Positions 1 to 10,606 of a stretch of 64,000 nucleotides of DNA are shown here, one piece after another (the stretch's first letter is position 1; the number at the start of each line of letters is the position of its first letter). The position numbers and the translations under genes are program-made. The DNA is from Favolaschia claudopus (lineage: Eukaryota; Basidiomycota; Agaricomycetes; Agaricales; Mycenaceae). The stretch lies in assembly GCA_037176885.1 (NCBI GenBank), contig JAWWNJ010000081.1:124001-188000 (forward strand), in the 5' to 3' direction. The notes beneath the pieces are model-generated. The model made no database searches. It was not told the origin of the DNA and saw nothing but the letters and a program-made list of their open reading frames with translations.

Positions 1-171
1 AGTGAGTTTATCGCTGCTCGAATGAACTGGAACTTACACTGATTCAAACTTAAGGCCACTGTCGATGCTTGGCTCTTCGCGACGGGTTGTCCGGCGCCCA
101 TAATTGTCCCAGTTTGCGTTGGGAGTCCTGATGGGCTGTCCCGCTGGGACGGCGTCGATGCGTGGGCATGG

Positions 172-660
172 TTGGCCCCTGAATTCCCCGACCACGGAAA
201 TCCAACAGTTTGGTGGGTGATGCGCAGCGCGGTGGAAGGCGAGGAGATGACCTCACCGCTGGTTATCATGTCAACTCCTCCAATCCAGAGTCAAGCAAAC
301 TTGAAACACGCGCGGAACGACCTGATCTCAGACATGTATGGGGCGGTGTCCACGCACTGGGAGGGCAACGTTCTGATATTCAAGGTCGACCCAGGCGATC
401 ACAGGCACCTTGTAAGCGTAGAAATTGCGGATCTTCCCAATATCTGGGCCTGTATCAGAAGGTAAGCTCAAATATGTCGTCGGCGATACGATGACCCATT
501 AGGACTTCAGTGTTATCGGTAAACAGATGTTGCGGCGGAGATTTTTGATGGAACATTAGTACGGCGATCGGACGTGGTTTGGGTCGATGTAGCGTGCACA
601 CTTACTCGGACGGTTGTACCCTTGGAATGCTTCAGCGAGTTAACAAACAAATCCCTGTAA
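172..660 (+). CDS. hypothetical gene fragment, start and 3' structure unclear
   Basis: I do not recognise this gene. An open frame from 172 has coding-like composition and reaches a good donor (GTAAGC at 462). Two downstream continuations are possible. Splicing to an AG at 509-510 gives a short tail (SVIGKQMLRRRFLMEH) ending near 558. A second coding-looking frame, beginning DVAAEIFDGTLVRRSDVVWV at about 526 and ending with TAA at 658-660, does not join in phase to any AG that I can see. It may be a small gene, a fragment, or a decayed copy. There is no signal peptide or known domain. Confidence is low. Confidence 0.3.
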
Positions 661-923
661 ATTATAAAATGAAACGTCGTTCAGTGAATGGTTGAAGCAT
701 CACGAATGTGATCAATAATACTTGTTTCAAGCACCGATGGATTGGAAATGGCTGCGACCTCCGAACGCATGAAGCAACGATGCAGAGAAAATGAGTGGTT
801 TGATACCAAGAACTTGATAGGCGTTTCAAGAAGATGCGAAGTGGAAATTCACCAAAGGAGGTGGGTAGGTTGAATGATACTGGTTTCGGGCGGGCGAGGA
901 TCGTTTAGTTGTTGTGTTGATGA

Positions 924-1599
924 TTGATGGAACAAAGTTGGGCACATGAATATGAAACGACCGACGAGGAGCCAAAGGAGGGTGGTGGAAAATGCTTTAA
1001 AATGTGTAACGCCAACGGTGTATACAGAGAACAAAAAATGCCCAAGTTCAAAGAGCCTCACCTGGTCCAAAGATGTATAACCTTCTACTTCAAGAGTCGC
1101 GCTTACACAGGAAGCCCGAAATACCTAGCCTTCGAAGGGGCGCATTGGTTCCCGATAGACGTCGACGCCGGTACGAAGGATAGTCCGATCGACGTGGATT
1201 TCTGGGCATACGCAAATGACCAGGAGTTTCACGAGTCAGGTACTTCTGTTAAACATGGTGAGAATAACATCGTTTCTTGACATGGTGATGGCGACTCACC
1301 GGACGATTTAGTGCCCGCAGAGTTGTTGACTTGCGGAATATGTCTTGACACCTTGGAAAAGCCGCGAATGTGTGTATCGAAGCGAACAAAAATGCGGGTG
1401 AAGCTGACCATCGGATGAAAGGCCATTATGCATGCATGTGTTCTGCGGTGACTGCTTGGGGAAGTGGTTGGAAGGGCAGAACAAAGTATGCCCTGTGTGC
1501 AGGGCACCGGTGCAGGAGGATCCAATTGAAGACGACGCGTTGACTTTGGAACTGGCGGAGGCCATCGCGGACGGGTTCATTGCACAAAGAGGGTCTTAG
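924..1599 (+). CDS. RING-finger protein (putative E3 ubiquitin ligase)
   Basis: Three exons can be joined in phase: 924-1239, 1312-1369 and 1422-1599. The introns are 1240-1311 (donor after CAG, acceptor TTTAG) and 1370-1421 (52 nt). The joined C-terminal part reads CGICLDTLEKPRMPLCMHVF then CGDCLGKWLEG then CPVC, a C3HC4-type RING: Cys-x2-Cys, then Cys-x-His-x2-Cys-x2-Cys, then Cys-x2-Cys. RING domains bind two zinc ions and recruit E2 enzymes. The N-terminal ~105 residues are acidic and show no other domain. The start is the first in-frame ATG pair (924/927), and an upstream exon cannot be excluded. The intron positions are supported because they restore the spacing of the zinc ligands exactly. 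Substrate and pathway are unknown. Confidence 0.62.
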
Positions 1600-1766
1600 A
1601 CGCCGGGTTCACGTAAGCGCTTGAGTAACAGATACTTAGTCATTTGATGTACGGTACCAGGGGGGCCCGGAGGGCAATATGAATTATCGTTTGGCGCGCC
1701 GGCTGTGGCTTACATCAGATCATCCGCAGTGTCTATCAATTTATCAGTGAAAGGCAAGGTTGCAGA

Positions 1767-2186
1767 AGGCCCCCGGCCACTACCTATTAGGTCGGTCCGC
1801 CGATTTGGGCAGATTTACTCTACGAAAATCGGCCGTTTGACCTCAGATTTACTCTATCATGGACCGAAAAATCACAAAATATTCGATTTTCCGGCGATTT
1901 TTGCTGATTTTGTGCCCATTTCGCTCTAAAAGCTTGTTTTCGTTGGTTTCTGGCCATCTAGGCCTGATTTTATGCTCAAATTGGGTCAACAACAACTTTG
2001 AAAAAATTCTCGTCACCCTTCCCTGAGCCAGGTGAGGCGGGATTTGGCCCTCAGATTTACTCTATCTCGGACGGAATTTCGTCGTTTGGACCCAGATTTA
2101 CTCTAACTTTGAGACCGAAAATTGCGATTTTCGAGCTCAGATTTACTCTAAATCGGACCGACATAGTCGGTAGTGACCGGGGGCCT
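1767..2186 (+). mobile_element. 420-bp TIR element (MITE) with five internal 13-bp repeats
   Basis: The ends are inverted: AGGCCCCCGG(C)CACTACC on the left and its near-exact complement on the right (AGGCCCCCGG(T)CACTACC read from 2186), with a second block TCGGTCCG also inverted. The 8-bp direct repeat GTTGCAGA flanks it at 1759-1766 and 2187-2194, consistent with a hAT-size target-site duplication. Inside, the motif CAGATTTACTCTA occurs five times on the same strand (1810, 1844, 2052, 2093, 2138). There is no coding capacity, so it is non-autonomous. A related sequence without the insertion is present at 15305-15330. Superfamily assignment is inferred from TSD length only. Confidence 0.75.
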
Positions 2187-3840
2187 GTTGCAGAAATGGT
2201 TTCCAGTTTCAACTTTGTCCATGCCGTCATCCAGCTCAAAAGCCGACACACAAGCGCGTCACGTAACGTCATGTGATGTGTGATTGACGTGACAATCGTT
2301 CCTCTCTTCTCGTATTGTCTCGCTTGTCCTGACTTGTATTGATATTAAAACGATTTTACTTCGTAAGCTTCACCAAAGCGTGGCTTTCGCCCCGAGAACC
2401 GACCAGAAAGCAGTGTCATTACTCGAAAATATCGACCATTCTCGCGCCCTTGGCTAGTGTTGTCCGGGGTCGGGTCGCCGACCCTAGACCCGACCCAAGC
2501 CCGGGCTTTTGAGCCCGACCCCGACCCGACCCGGGCCCGACTTCAAGTAGGGTCGCGGGTCGGGTCAGAGATTCTGTGCGACCCTAGACCCGGGTCGCCG
2601 ACCCGGGTCGGCACCTACAAATTTCAGCTCAGTTAGGGGCATGAATGCATGTCTCCATCTCCTCATCTGATGCATTCACAGTGCTTACCATTGAATTTCT
2701 GCTCAAGAAATCATTCCTGAGATGAGGAAGGCATATCGGGGGCATAAGCAGCAGGAGTTGATCGGTAAGTCCCGCATCCATCAGTTCCCACGACCCTAGA
2801 AAGGAAGTTTTGCAGGCGACAACAGCGTATATTCGCAAATCGGGTGCGTGGAGAGTTATGGTTGTGTTTCAGGAACCTGAACTTAACTAGCATTGATTCT
2901 GCATAGTCCTGAAAAGTGTCGACTCCCTTGGTTCGGATAGTGGTAGCTGTTTTTCGTGGTTAGTTATGTATTTATTACGTTTCAAAAGCAGTTTGCTGAC
3001 CACTGTTGTTGGGATTCAGCTTTTTCTGCTTTAAGAGGTGTTAGCTATACATCTGGCATAGAAAAAAGATTAGTATGTGAGGTTAAATTCATTCAAAATT
3101 CTTTTCTTAACCATGCGACCCGGGTCGCGACCCTGACCCGACCCGACCCGGGCCCGACCCCGCCTTCTGGGTCGGGTCGGGCGTTGAGCATCGACCCTGA
3201 CCCTTGCTGACCCGACCCAAGCCCGGGCTTTCGAGCCCGACCCGACCCTGACAACACTACCCTTGGCAATGCTCCTGGGAGCTGGTTACAATCTCTTGTT
3301 GGGATGCTGGGATCGGGGGATGTAGTCTACTGTGAACTTAGACGGAAACTTCCACGTTGGCGTATGCACGAAATTACGGTAGGCGACGGTAGCGCAAGTA
3401 TATGCCCGGCGGATGACTGACGCGCTTCTCTGCAGGAACAATATCAATGACGGTTCTGACTCACTCAAGAACTCTAAGGGATACGCTCAGACACGTATAT
3501 CTTCTCCCTTCCCACCGCTATGCGTTCCAGCCTTCTCGTCCTCATGTTTTTGTTCAAGAAATCCCTCCTTTCCACAATGGCTCGTTGCTGAGTTGAATAT
3601 TCAAGGATATGAAATGGAGATTCGACTTTCAGTACGTTGCGTCTTGGTCCTCCAATGGTCTCCCTCTCGGCGAGGTCTCTGCCTTGAACCTTCAATTCGT
3701 GATAGGTTATGACTGCAGATGCGGTTGTTTTCTCGTTCCCTGGAATCCGTTCTCGATACCCTGACTGACACTTGCTCCGCAGGCTCATACCCTTCTCCGC
3801 CACCACCGTGTCGACCGCCCGTTTTTCTTGCTGAGCTCAT
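2187..3840 (+). repeat. dispersed repeat, copy 1 (interrupted by a TIR element)
   Basis: Excluding the element at 2455-3259, this stretch matches the reverse complement of 22330-22930. Shared blocks include the TTCTCGTATTGT region near 2310, the segment from about 3440 (GGTTCTGACTC, then an AAGGGATACG block) and the long block 3530-3790 around ATGGCTCGTTGCTGAGTTGA. A third, partial copy lies at about 15230-15430. No intact protein is encoded. It may be a degenerate transposon or the remnant of a duplicated intergenic segment. Confidence 0.6.
2455..3259 (+). mobile_element. 805-bp hAT-like non-autonomous element
   Basis: The element is bounded by the perfect 8-bp direct repeat CCCTTGGC (2447-2454 and 3260-3267). 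The terminal inverted repeats are TAGTGTTGTC followed by a GGGTCGGG-rich tract at both ends. TAG-type ends and an 8-bp TSD are typical of hAT elements. The subterminal ~150 bp on each side consist of dense GGGTCGGGTC / GACCCGACCC blocks that can fold against each other. The central ~480 bp is unrelated and shows no transposase, so the element depends on another copy for movement. Confidence 0.78.
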
Positions 3841-4349
3841 AATGTCCCCTCGCTGTGCTCTCCCAAGCTGCGGAACTCTGCCTTGATATCGGCTGCGCTC
3901 GTTCCGCCTCTGGCTTCTTGATTGCGCCGGCTATACCAAGTACTCAGCTCGGATTCCGGAGTCAGTCACACTGCTTCAATTCCTGTTGCCTGAGCTTCTT
4001 GCGACCTCGGAGCTTCAATTATTGCACCATTAAACTGCCACCTGTTCGCAAAAATGACGGATCTACCGATGTTCCTTTCTCCAAAGTCTGCATGACCAGT
4101 CTTGTCCGGGATCTATTTTCCGATCCAATATGAAATCCTTGCACCTCCACGCCGTCTTCAATAATTAAGCATAGGGTATGTCAAAGTTGAAGCATTCATA
4201 TGCAATGTTCCTAACAGGTGACAGGTCTCTTGGAATCGGTATTTCAACAGTTGCGGAGGCTGACATCGCGAATGTTTCGAAGCCACTGTCACTGCAAGGA
4301 ACAATTAAAAGCCCACCTCAATCAACTCTCTCTCTCTACCTCTCCAAAC
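3841..4349. other. no convincing gene
   Basis: The short open frames here lack recognisable motifs or matching splice sites. A CT-rich stretch at 4325-4345 immediately precedes the ATG of the next gene and could be its promoter or 5' leader. Confidence 0.4.
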
Positions 4350-5143
4350 ATGTCCGGAAAACTCACAGGTTTTGGTAATATCACCGACTTCCCAAGGCTA
4401 CGATCTCAACCTCGTCGCCAACGGTCCGTTGGGGGAAGGCACCGCAGTTTCTGTCCATCCCGGAGAACTTGAATACAAAAACCAGCGTAACCAGCAAGTG
4501 AGCTGTCTTTCACAGCCCGTATCTCATTACACCTAGACAAATGCGTGTAGTGGTTGTTGAACCCTCAAGACAACGGATATCGCTTCCGGAGCGCACAAGA
4601 CATCGCTCTATTCATTTCCTATCCAGCATCCCGATGCGGCGGGAATCCTTACGGCGCGGGGATCGTAGCTTCCAAAAGTGATGCTGCGGCGACGTTCAAG
4701 CTCGTACCAGTCTCGGATGCGGCCTGGTTCGCCCGTCAGGTAAGACCTGCATGTCCATTTGTTATTCGTGTTTTTCCCAGTAGTATTGGCCCTTAGAGAC
4801 TCATATATCCCTGCACAGAATTATCGAAGTGAAGAGCGGGTACGCGCTAACGTCTTGGAAGATTGTTCCCGGCAGTCGTGTCACGATAGCTCCGGTTCGT
4901 TTCTCGCTCTTTTTGACTCTTTTCTACGAATGTACATTCCATTTTTTTTTCCCTGTGTCTCATCAGAAATCCGACGAGCCGTGGCAGAGATGGAGTTTGA
5001 TCTAGGTTACTCTTGTTCAGGTCGACGACGCTCTCAAATTACAACAAGGCTGGACTATTGCTTGGGCTCGTAAGTGGAATTGCCAGATTAAACTGCTTCG
5101 CCAAGATTGGCTAATGACGCATTTCTACTCAGCAAATTCTTGA
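4350..5143 (+). pseudogene. beta-trefoil (ricin-B-like) lectin-type gene with frame offsets
   Basis: The exons are recognisable by motif and splice sites: 4350-4497, 4551-4739, 4819-4894, 5021-5069 and 5133-5143. Key segments are GYDLNLVANGPLGEGTAVSV, WLLNPQDNGYRF, YPASRCGGNPYGAGIV, IIEVKSGYALTSWKIVPGSR and LKLQQGWTIAW. This pattern of QQW/NPQ and repeated hydrophobic strands fits a carbohydrate-binding beta-trefoil fold common in mushrooms. Two problems appear. The frame of the ATG at 4350 (MSGKLTGFG) differs by one from that of the lectin frame, which is clear from 4393. The strong donor at 4740 joined to the acceptor at 4818 also shifts the frame by one. The gene is therefore either broken, misread at two bases, or spliced in a way I do not see. 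The last two introns are in phase and the stop is TGA at 5141. Confidence 0.5.
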
Positions 5144-5803
5144 GGATTGTCCTTGCATTGTCTCGCGTACACGCCGTGCATGTCTTATACTTAACGACTT
5201 TTCTTGGATTGATCTTCTGCCACCTATCCACGCGTCCCGCTGCTCTCTGCGAACAAAATTCGACTGCTTGATGACATCATGATCAACAGCCAGAATCCGA
5301 GTCTGGAGCTGCGCAAAATGCTAAATCACTATTGAACCTACCCAAATCTCCGTTACCACCTGTCTTCCGAGCCCTTTCCGACACCTCTACGGGAATCATA
5401 GGGTCCTCGATTTTGAGCTCGTACCGAAGATGATTGACGGCCTCATACCATATAGGCTTCTATTTTCTTCCTACATATATCAAGAATATTCCTCATCCCC
5501 AGGTCCTTTATCGACCGCACACTGAAATCGCAATCAATACCCAGAATTCTCGTAACTCTGCGCGACGTATTCCTCGTTACGCTTCCACAGTGGATTGGGG
5601 TACCTACATAACTCGACTCAACTCTTTCTTGGCAAAGAGTCGAGAGCTTTCGGGAATTGGAGAAACCGGCATCAAATGTGGCCGGCGGTTGACCGGCGGT
5701 CTTGCTTATGTCACGTCGGAGTTTCAATCAACAAAGAGATTGCCAAACAGCTACCAACACGTCGCTGGCTCTACCGTCCCTCAGGCCCTGCCGCTACCAC
5801 GCT
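5144..5803. other. 660 nt with open frames but no identified gene
   Basis: A long open frame covers 5434-5940 but has no recognisable domain and overlaps the start of the KDZ-type gene in another phase. It may be a 5' leader. A 28-bp stretch at 5597-5624 (GGGGTACCTACATA then CTCGACTCAACTC) is nearly identical to part of the tRNA-like array spacer at 10289-10319. Confidence 0.35.
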
Positions 5804-8005
5804 ATGTCTCTGCTGAGCTGTCTGAAACAGGACCCAGTCCTTCAGACCCTCTCTCTACCTCAAATTACGACCTTCATACGGCTTCTCTCGCTTTTGAAGA
5901 ACGATATCATCCTGGCTCAGCCCTACTACATCGCGACTGACGAAGCCCCGCCCATCTTACCTCCTACAACTACTGACTTCATGGCTGAGTCTATTGGGAT
6001 ACCTCCGGAGGCGGTCTCCAGCTGCTGGAACGCGTTGAAAGACGACATCTGGTCGTATCTGACCCCCGAGAGAATCGAAGACGAAGTAGCATCTCTTTTT
6101 GAGCAAAATGGATGGAGCCGAGGGATAAGTATGGCGGGGACTCTGTTCTTACCTCACATATAGCTCATTGTACAATAATTTAGCTGCTTTGTCACTGTAT
6201 CCCCCTTCGCATGAATGCCAAAATCCCGATTGTGCACGAATCAATCGCTTGAAGAAAGCTGAGTGCCGACAAGTAGTTGTATACACTCTGGATAAGGGAG
6301 TGCAGCCTGCATGGTCTATCCATTTGTACTGCGAAGACTGCCAAACCAATTTCCAATACGAGTTTTCTGTCAACAACGGCGTGAGGACCTACTATGGCGG
6401 CATACCAAAATACATTCAAGTGGGTGAGCATCAATTTGTCGAGCGGAAGCTTGTGGGCATGTGGACAAGTCTCATGCTGGTTGCCTGGTCCGTCTTTGGT
6501 GTTTTTTAACCTTTCAAGCCTGTCCTCATTGTGTACAGGGTATCAGCGACGAATTGTGCCCGTTCATACGACATGTCACTGTCCGAGGGACAGCTTCGCG
6601 ATTTGACTGCCTCCGGGTGGCAGTTCGGTAGTCGTCTGTCCACAGACCACGTCTGGGATGCTTTCATCATCCTGACACTCCTCGACTACCATGAACGCCG
6701 CGGGACTTGTCTTGCTGTCCCCCACACCGGTGCTCAGAAAGATAGGTACACCACGGCAATGCGAGCAAGGAATCTTGAGGTAGTGGAAGAAGGGCAAGAC
6801 GAAATTGGCCATTGCTGCGATAAATGCATGAGAGAGTGGGTTGATCCCGTCACAAACGCGACACGTCGGTTATCCTCTTCGAGTTCATCTTCGCGCATTG
6901 ACAATAGTTTACAGGGGACGTGCAAGCCGCACTCACTGACGGACTCGCCATCGGGTTTGCTCGCTGCCAGGAGGCGCACTGCACCGAAGAGCTCGCGAAT
7001 AATCGGCATCGGTTCTGTCCCGGGCATCACCATCTGCATGATGTCTGTGCGGTCGTGGGTTGTTCCTCTCCTGTTCGCGCGGAGCACAAGACATGCGCCA
7101 ATCAACAGCATGCTGAGATGGAACGTCTTCATTACGAACGTGGTCAGGCCGCCTTCACCCTTCGCAGTCGGCTACAGAAACATCGCTTGGCCCACCCACA
7201 AAATGAAGAGCAGGTGTATGAAGAGCCTGAGTCCCCAGATTCCGTCGCCGATGATGTCGATAGCGCCGATGATGTTGAATCGTTTCACGTCGATGACAGT
7301 GGCCGCATGCATATTCAGATTGAAGACAATCCGGGCTCTGTTGGTGTGGTGGATGAGGTGGATGAGGTCTGCGAGGCGTCGAAATCCCCGACCAGGAATC
7401 GCAAGTTCAAGGCTCTTTTTGGACGAAGTCGGACGCACAATCTTCAAACGATTGTCCGCCCATGTGGGGTAATCGTAGCTCAAACATCATTTTACAACGC
7501 TGAAGCTGTGTCAAACGTCTTGGTAAGTTTAGCTTCTGTTCTTCTCATAACCCGCACTCATGCTTCACAGCTGTTTGTTCAGAAGGTCTTTTCAGTTCCC
7601 CGCGCGCACAAACCTGAGCATTTGATCTACGACACCAACTGCGATGCAAAACAACAGGTTCTCGCCCACCCTGACCATTGGTCTTGGTTTCTCGATGTCG
7701 GGATGACAGTCGACGTCTCTCATTTCCTGCACAAGCACTCGGCTGGTCACGAATTCTGCCAGGAGCATTGTAATCCTGTCGCTTATCCCGAGTTGATGGG
7801 TCCCGATGGTAAATGGTTCTTCAATACCTCAGTTGCGGAGCAAGTCAACATATGGCTTGGGGGATATCAGTCGATGTGTCGAGAGATGCTTCCGACCAAG
7901 TTCAATTTCTTTCTTAACGAGATGATACGTCTTCGAAATCAAATGACTGTAGCAAAACTTCAAGCAGATGGACATAATCCACGCGAGCGTGTACGTCGTG
8001 TATAA
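5804..8005 (+). CDS. KDZ/CxC5-CxC6-type protein (transposase-associated)
   Basis: Exons: 5804-6128, 6184-6487, 6539-6839, 6915-7522 and 7571-8005. The N-terminal part carries cysteine clusters (HECQNPDC, LYCEDCQTNFQYEF, ATNCARSYDMSL, HCCDKCMREW). A Cys/His-rich block follows (CRxxHC, CPGHHHLHDVCAVVGCSSPV). The C-terminal part has the signature IVRPCGVIVAQTSFYNAEAV ... LIYDTNCDAKQ ... FLDVGMTVDVSHFLHKH ... CNPVAYPEL ... AEQVNIWLGGYQSMCREML. This arrangement matches basidiomycete CxC5/CxC6 cysteine-cluster proteins associated with Kyakuja-Dileera-Zisupton DNA transposases. The first, second and fourth introns join in phase. The third (6840-6914) shifts the frame by one at a run of four G, so the copy may be broken there. 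It converges with the next gene, with stops 100 nt apart. Confidence 0.72.
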
Positions 8006-8105
8006 GATCCCATTCATAATATATGTACAAAACAGTTGTCGTACAAATCCAAATTGTCGTCATACAAATCCATATGTGAAAATGAAGTAAAGATGCATTG
8101 TACCT

Positions 8106-9588
8106 CTAGCGACGCAGTGAATGCTGCTTCCCAAACACGCTCCACAGACCTTCTTCGGTTCTTCCAGCATCCAACGCAGCCTTCTGCTGAGCAGGGGTGG
8201 CTGCCCGCCATCGTCGGTATTGATCGTCGTACGTGGAGGCCGCATAAAAGTGTCCCTCGCCAAACACACGATGAAAGCGCACTCTCTTCGAAAGATGTGC
8301 CATTGACGGTCTATCCATCATGACGAACACCTCGACCATATCACATACATACTTCCCCTTCATCCAGCTACCTCTGTCACCCGGAGCGCACTTTGAAGGG
8401 GTTGGGGTTGAAGGGGTCGGAGTACGGGAGCCGTCGTTATCGTCACCGTCAGCAGTGTCGTCTGCAAGGTGCGCAGAGAGTCGCTTAGCCGGAATTGTGG
8501 CCAGCATGGAAGGTCGATGGAGCTGACACAGAGAACGATGGGCGGAAGGGAGCTCTATTGCAGTGGTTAATCTTTGAGGGAGATGTAGCGGAAAGATAAC
8601 GTACATCGTGCAAAAAAACGAGGATGAATTTGCGAGCCAATTCGAGGTTGGGCTGAGGTCGGCGCTTCGCTGCAGCAACATTGAAGACGGGGGATGGATT
8701 CACCCAGTCATTGCCCAGTTGCTTTGTTATTTTGAGAGGGGGCGGAGCGACGGCAGGTTGGGTATGCATGACGGGCAACAGAGACGCTGGTGGCGGAGGC
8801 GACGGTGACAGCGAGAGGGGGCGTAGAGTGGAAGTCGAGGCGACTGGGGGAGGCGAAGGGCGGGTGACGGCAGTTGCCGCAGCTTCGGATTCTGCATGGC
8901 GAGCAGCACGCGCAGTGTCGCGCTCTGAGAGACGTATTGCCTCTTGCAAATCTGCTGCCTCTTGACGAGCAAGCTCCTCTTCTAATTCCTCTTCGACTGT
9001 GCGCTCGGGCGAGGTGGGGTTGACTCCGTAGAGGCCGTCGAGTTGGCGGTCGAGTTGGCGGGCGCGGGCATCTTGCTGGTAACGTGGCTGCGCGAGTGCA
9101 CGGAGGCGAGCTTGCTCAGCTTGCCGGCGATCTTCTGCTTCTTTTTCGAGGCTTGAAATAAGGGCGGAGAATGGGTGGTTGTTGGAAGAGGCAGCACTAG
9201 GGACGCTGGGCATGCGTAGAGGTGGGGCTGTACGGCTAGATAGGTGAGAGGAGACAGAAAAAGCAGAGGATGTCGAGGTCGCCAGATGTGGCGCAGCTTG
9301 ACGTGGGACACTAGGAGCTGAGAATGGGAGCGACCGTGGTTGAGCGGGGATGGTGATGCTTGAATTGGAGTCGCTGCCGCTGTGTAGAGAATACGCGCAG
9401 CCGCCTGCTTTGATGCAGTGTTTCTTGCACATTCTGTTGGTGCAGTTGCGGTTCATTCGGGTCACAGAGCAGCCGAGAAACGAGCATTTAGGTGTTGGCT
9501 GAGAGGCAGTGGGCGGCGGAGCAGAGATGGAGGCCGGGAATGTGGCGGGAAGGGCAGAGATAGCGGGCAGGGCTGGCGTGGTCGTCAT
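8106..9588 (-). CDS. basidiomycete Cys-rich protein with CxxxxC/CKKHC zinc-binding-like motif
   Basis: Complement of 8605-9588 joined to 8106-8552, with a 52-nt intron 8553-8604 in phase, giving 476 residues. Order: an N-terminal Ala/Pro-rich stretch; a short Cys/His cluster (CSFLGCSVTRMNRNC, MCKKHCIKAGGC); a long low-complexity Ser/Pro/Ala region; a charged coiled-coil-like segment (EEELEEELARQEAADLQEAI); the core ARKFILVFLHD; and a C-terminal YVCDMVEVFVMMD ... YDDQYRRW segment. The open frame continues upstream through an ATG at 9813 and into the neighbouring tRNA-like repeat. I prefer the start at 9588 because residues beyond 9813 are translated repeat DNA. I recall similar proteins as common in agaricomycetes, but their function is unknown to me. 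Its convergent arrangement with the KDZ-type gene may indicate a shared mobile unit (inference). Confidence 0.6.
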
Positions 9589-9992
9589 TGTTGGCCTCGG
9601 GAGCGGCGGCCAGCGATGGTGATATGTTTGAGCGTGTGCAGCGGGCTTATAGCACTGTAAAAGCGAGTTTGGGCCTAGGCGAGACGTGTAATGGACAACA
9701 CCCACCGAGATGTGCCAGTGATCTCCGTCCTTCGTCAACTTTGGCACAAGATACGACCCACAGTCAGGGCAGCAGTTGTTGAACTTGGTGGGCGGGGGAT
9801 AAGGCGGCTCCATGAGGGTTCGCAAAGAGCACTGAGGGCGCTGGGGAGATGTGGAAGAGGACAAGAGAGCGCAGCGTTGGCAGCCACCAACACAGGAGGT
9901 TGTCAAAGGAAATTCAAAGTCCGACCTTGTGCCGCCGTTGATGCCGCCGGTCAATTTGCCGGTGTCTCCAATTCCCGAACTTCCTGAAAGAG

Positions 9993-10087
9993 TCGGACGT
10001 CGCGCAGGGAGCGCAGCCCCTTTGAATAGGTTCGGAAATGAGTCTTCAAGGTTGTGGGTATGACGGGGTTCGAGTCCCCGCGTCCGA
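9993..10087 (+). repeat. tRNA-like segment, copy 1
   Basis: A seven-base acceptor-type stem (TCGGACG with CGTCCGA), a D-arm-like GCGC-AGGGA-GCGC, and a T-arm with B-box (CGGGG-TTCGAGT-CCCCG) are present. The middle ~45 nt does not fold into a clear anticodon arm by eye, so this may be an intron-containing tRNA gene, a tRNA pseudogene, or the tRNA-derived head of a SINE-like repeat. Confidence 0.6.
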
Positions 10088-10606
10088 ACTCGCAAGGTGT
10101 TCAATGGTTTTTCTCTCTCTCTTTGCGAATTGTAATGTTCGAGTTGTCTATCTAAAAGCTCTATTTACTCTGTAACTTAATTGTTTTTCTTCTCGTTCAC
10201 AAAGAGAAACGGTGCTAATTTCGAATTCTTGGATTCGATATTCAATGCTGACACGATAATCAGTTAGCACAGCGACTCGGGCAGTCTCGGGGTACCTACA
10301 TACCAATTCGACTCAACTCAGCTGTTGAACGTTGAACATCGGACGTTGCGCAGGGAGCGCAGCCCTTCGAACATTGTACGCGTAATTGCCGAAAGTTGTG
10401 GGGCTCGACGGGGTTCGAGTCCCCGCGTCCGAATTGTGTTCTTCCGGTCATCTTTTTTGTTGTATTGTGAGGTGTGAGGCAATGCATGATGGTGTTCGAG
10501 TTCTCGAGCGTATCCCTCAGGTAAATTACTCTCTCACTGTTTTCCTTCATCGTTGCGACTCGAGTTCTTCAATTGCCCGACTCGATATCGAATTCACGCA
10601 GTGGAT
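10088..10606 (+). repeat. left tandem array of ~345-bp tRNA-like units
   Basis: Two tRNA-like segments starting at 9993 and 10339 are 346 bp apart and share a spacer that includes GGGGTACCTACATA and TCGACTCAACTC just before the second segment. The same unit, inverted, recurs at 27263-31543. After the second segment the spacer continues to the element at 10607. Confidence 0.6.
10339..10432 (+). repeat. tRNA-like segment, copy 2
   Basis: Same architecture as copy 1, with acceptor-type stem TCGGACG/CGTCCGA, identical D-arm-like GCGCAGGGAGCGC and identical T-arm. A GCCC/GGGC pairing is also possible in the middle, around TTCGAA. The conserved ends with a variable centre argue for selection or recent amplification of the ends. 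Confidence 0.6.

Noticed and set aside
9993..10087. Calling the tRNA-like segments functional tRNA genes with a named anticodon
   Set aside because: Acceptor and T arms are convincing, but no unambiguous anticodon arm with U33 could be drawn in all copies.
9589..10104. N-terminal extension of the Cys-rich gene up to 10104
   Set aside because: The first residues (VRTRGLEPRH) are the translated T-arm of the tRNA-like segment, and the same peptide appears wherever that repeat occurs. The coding start is placed at 9588.
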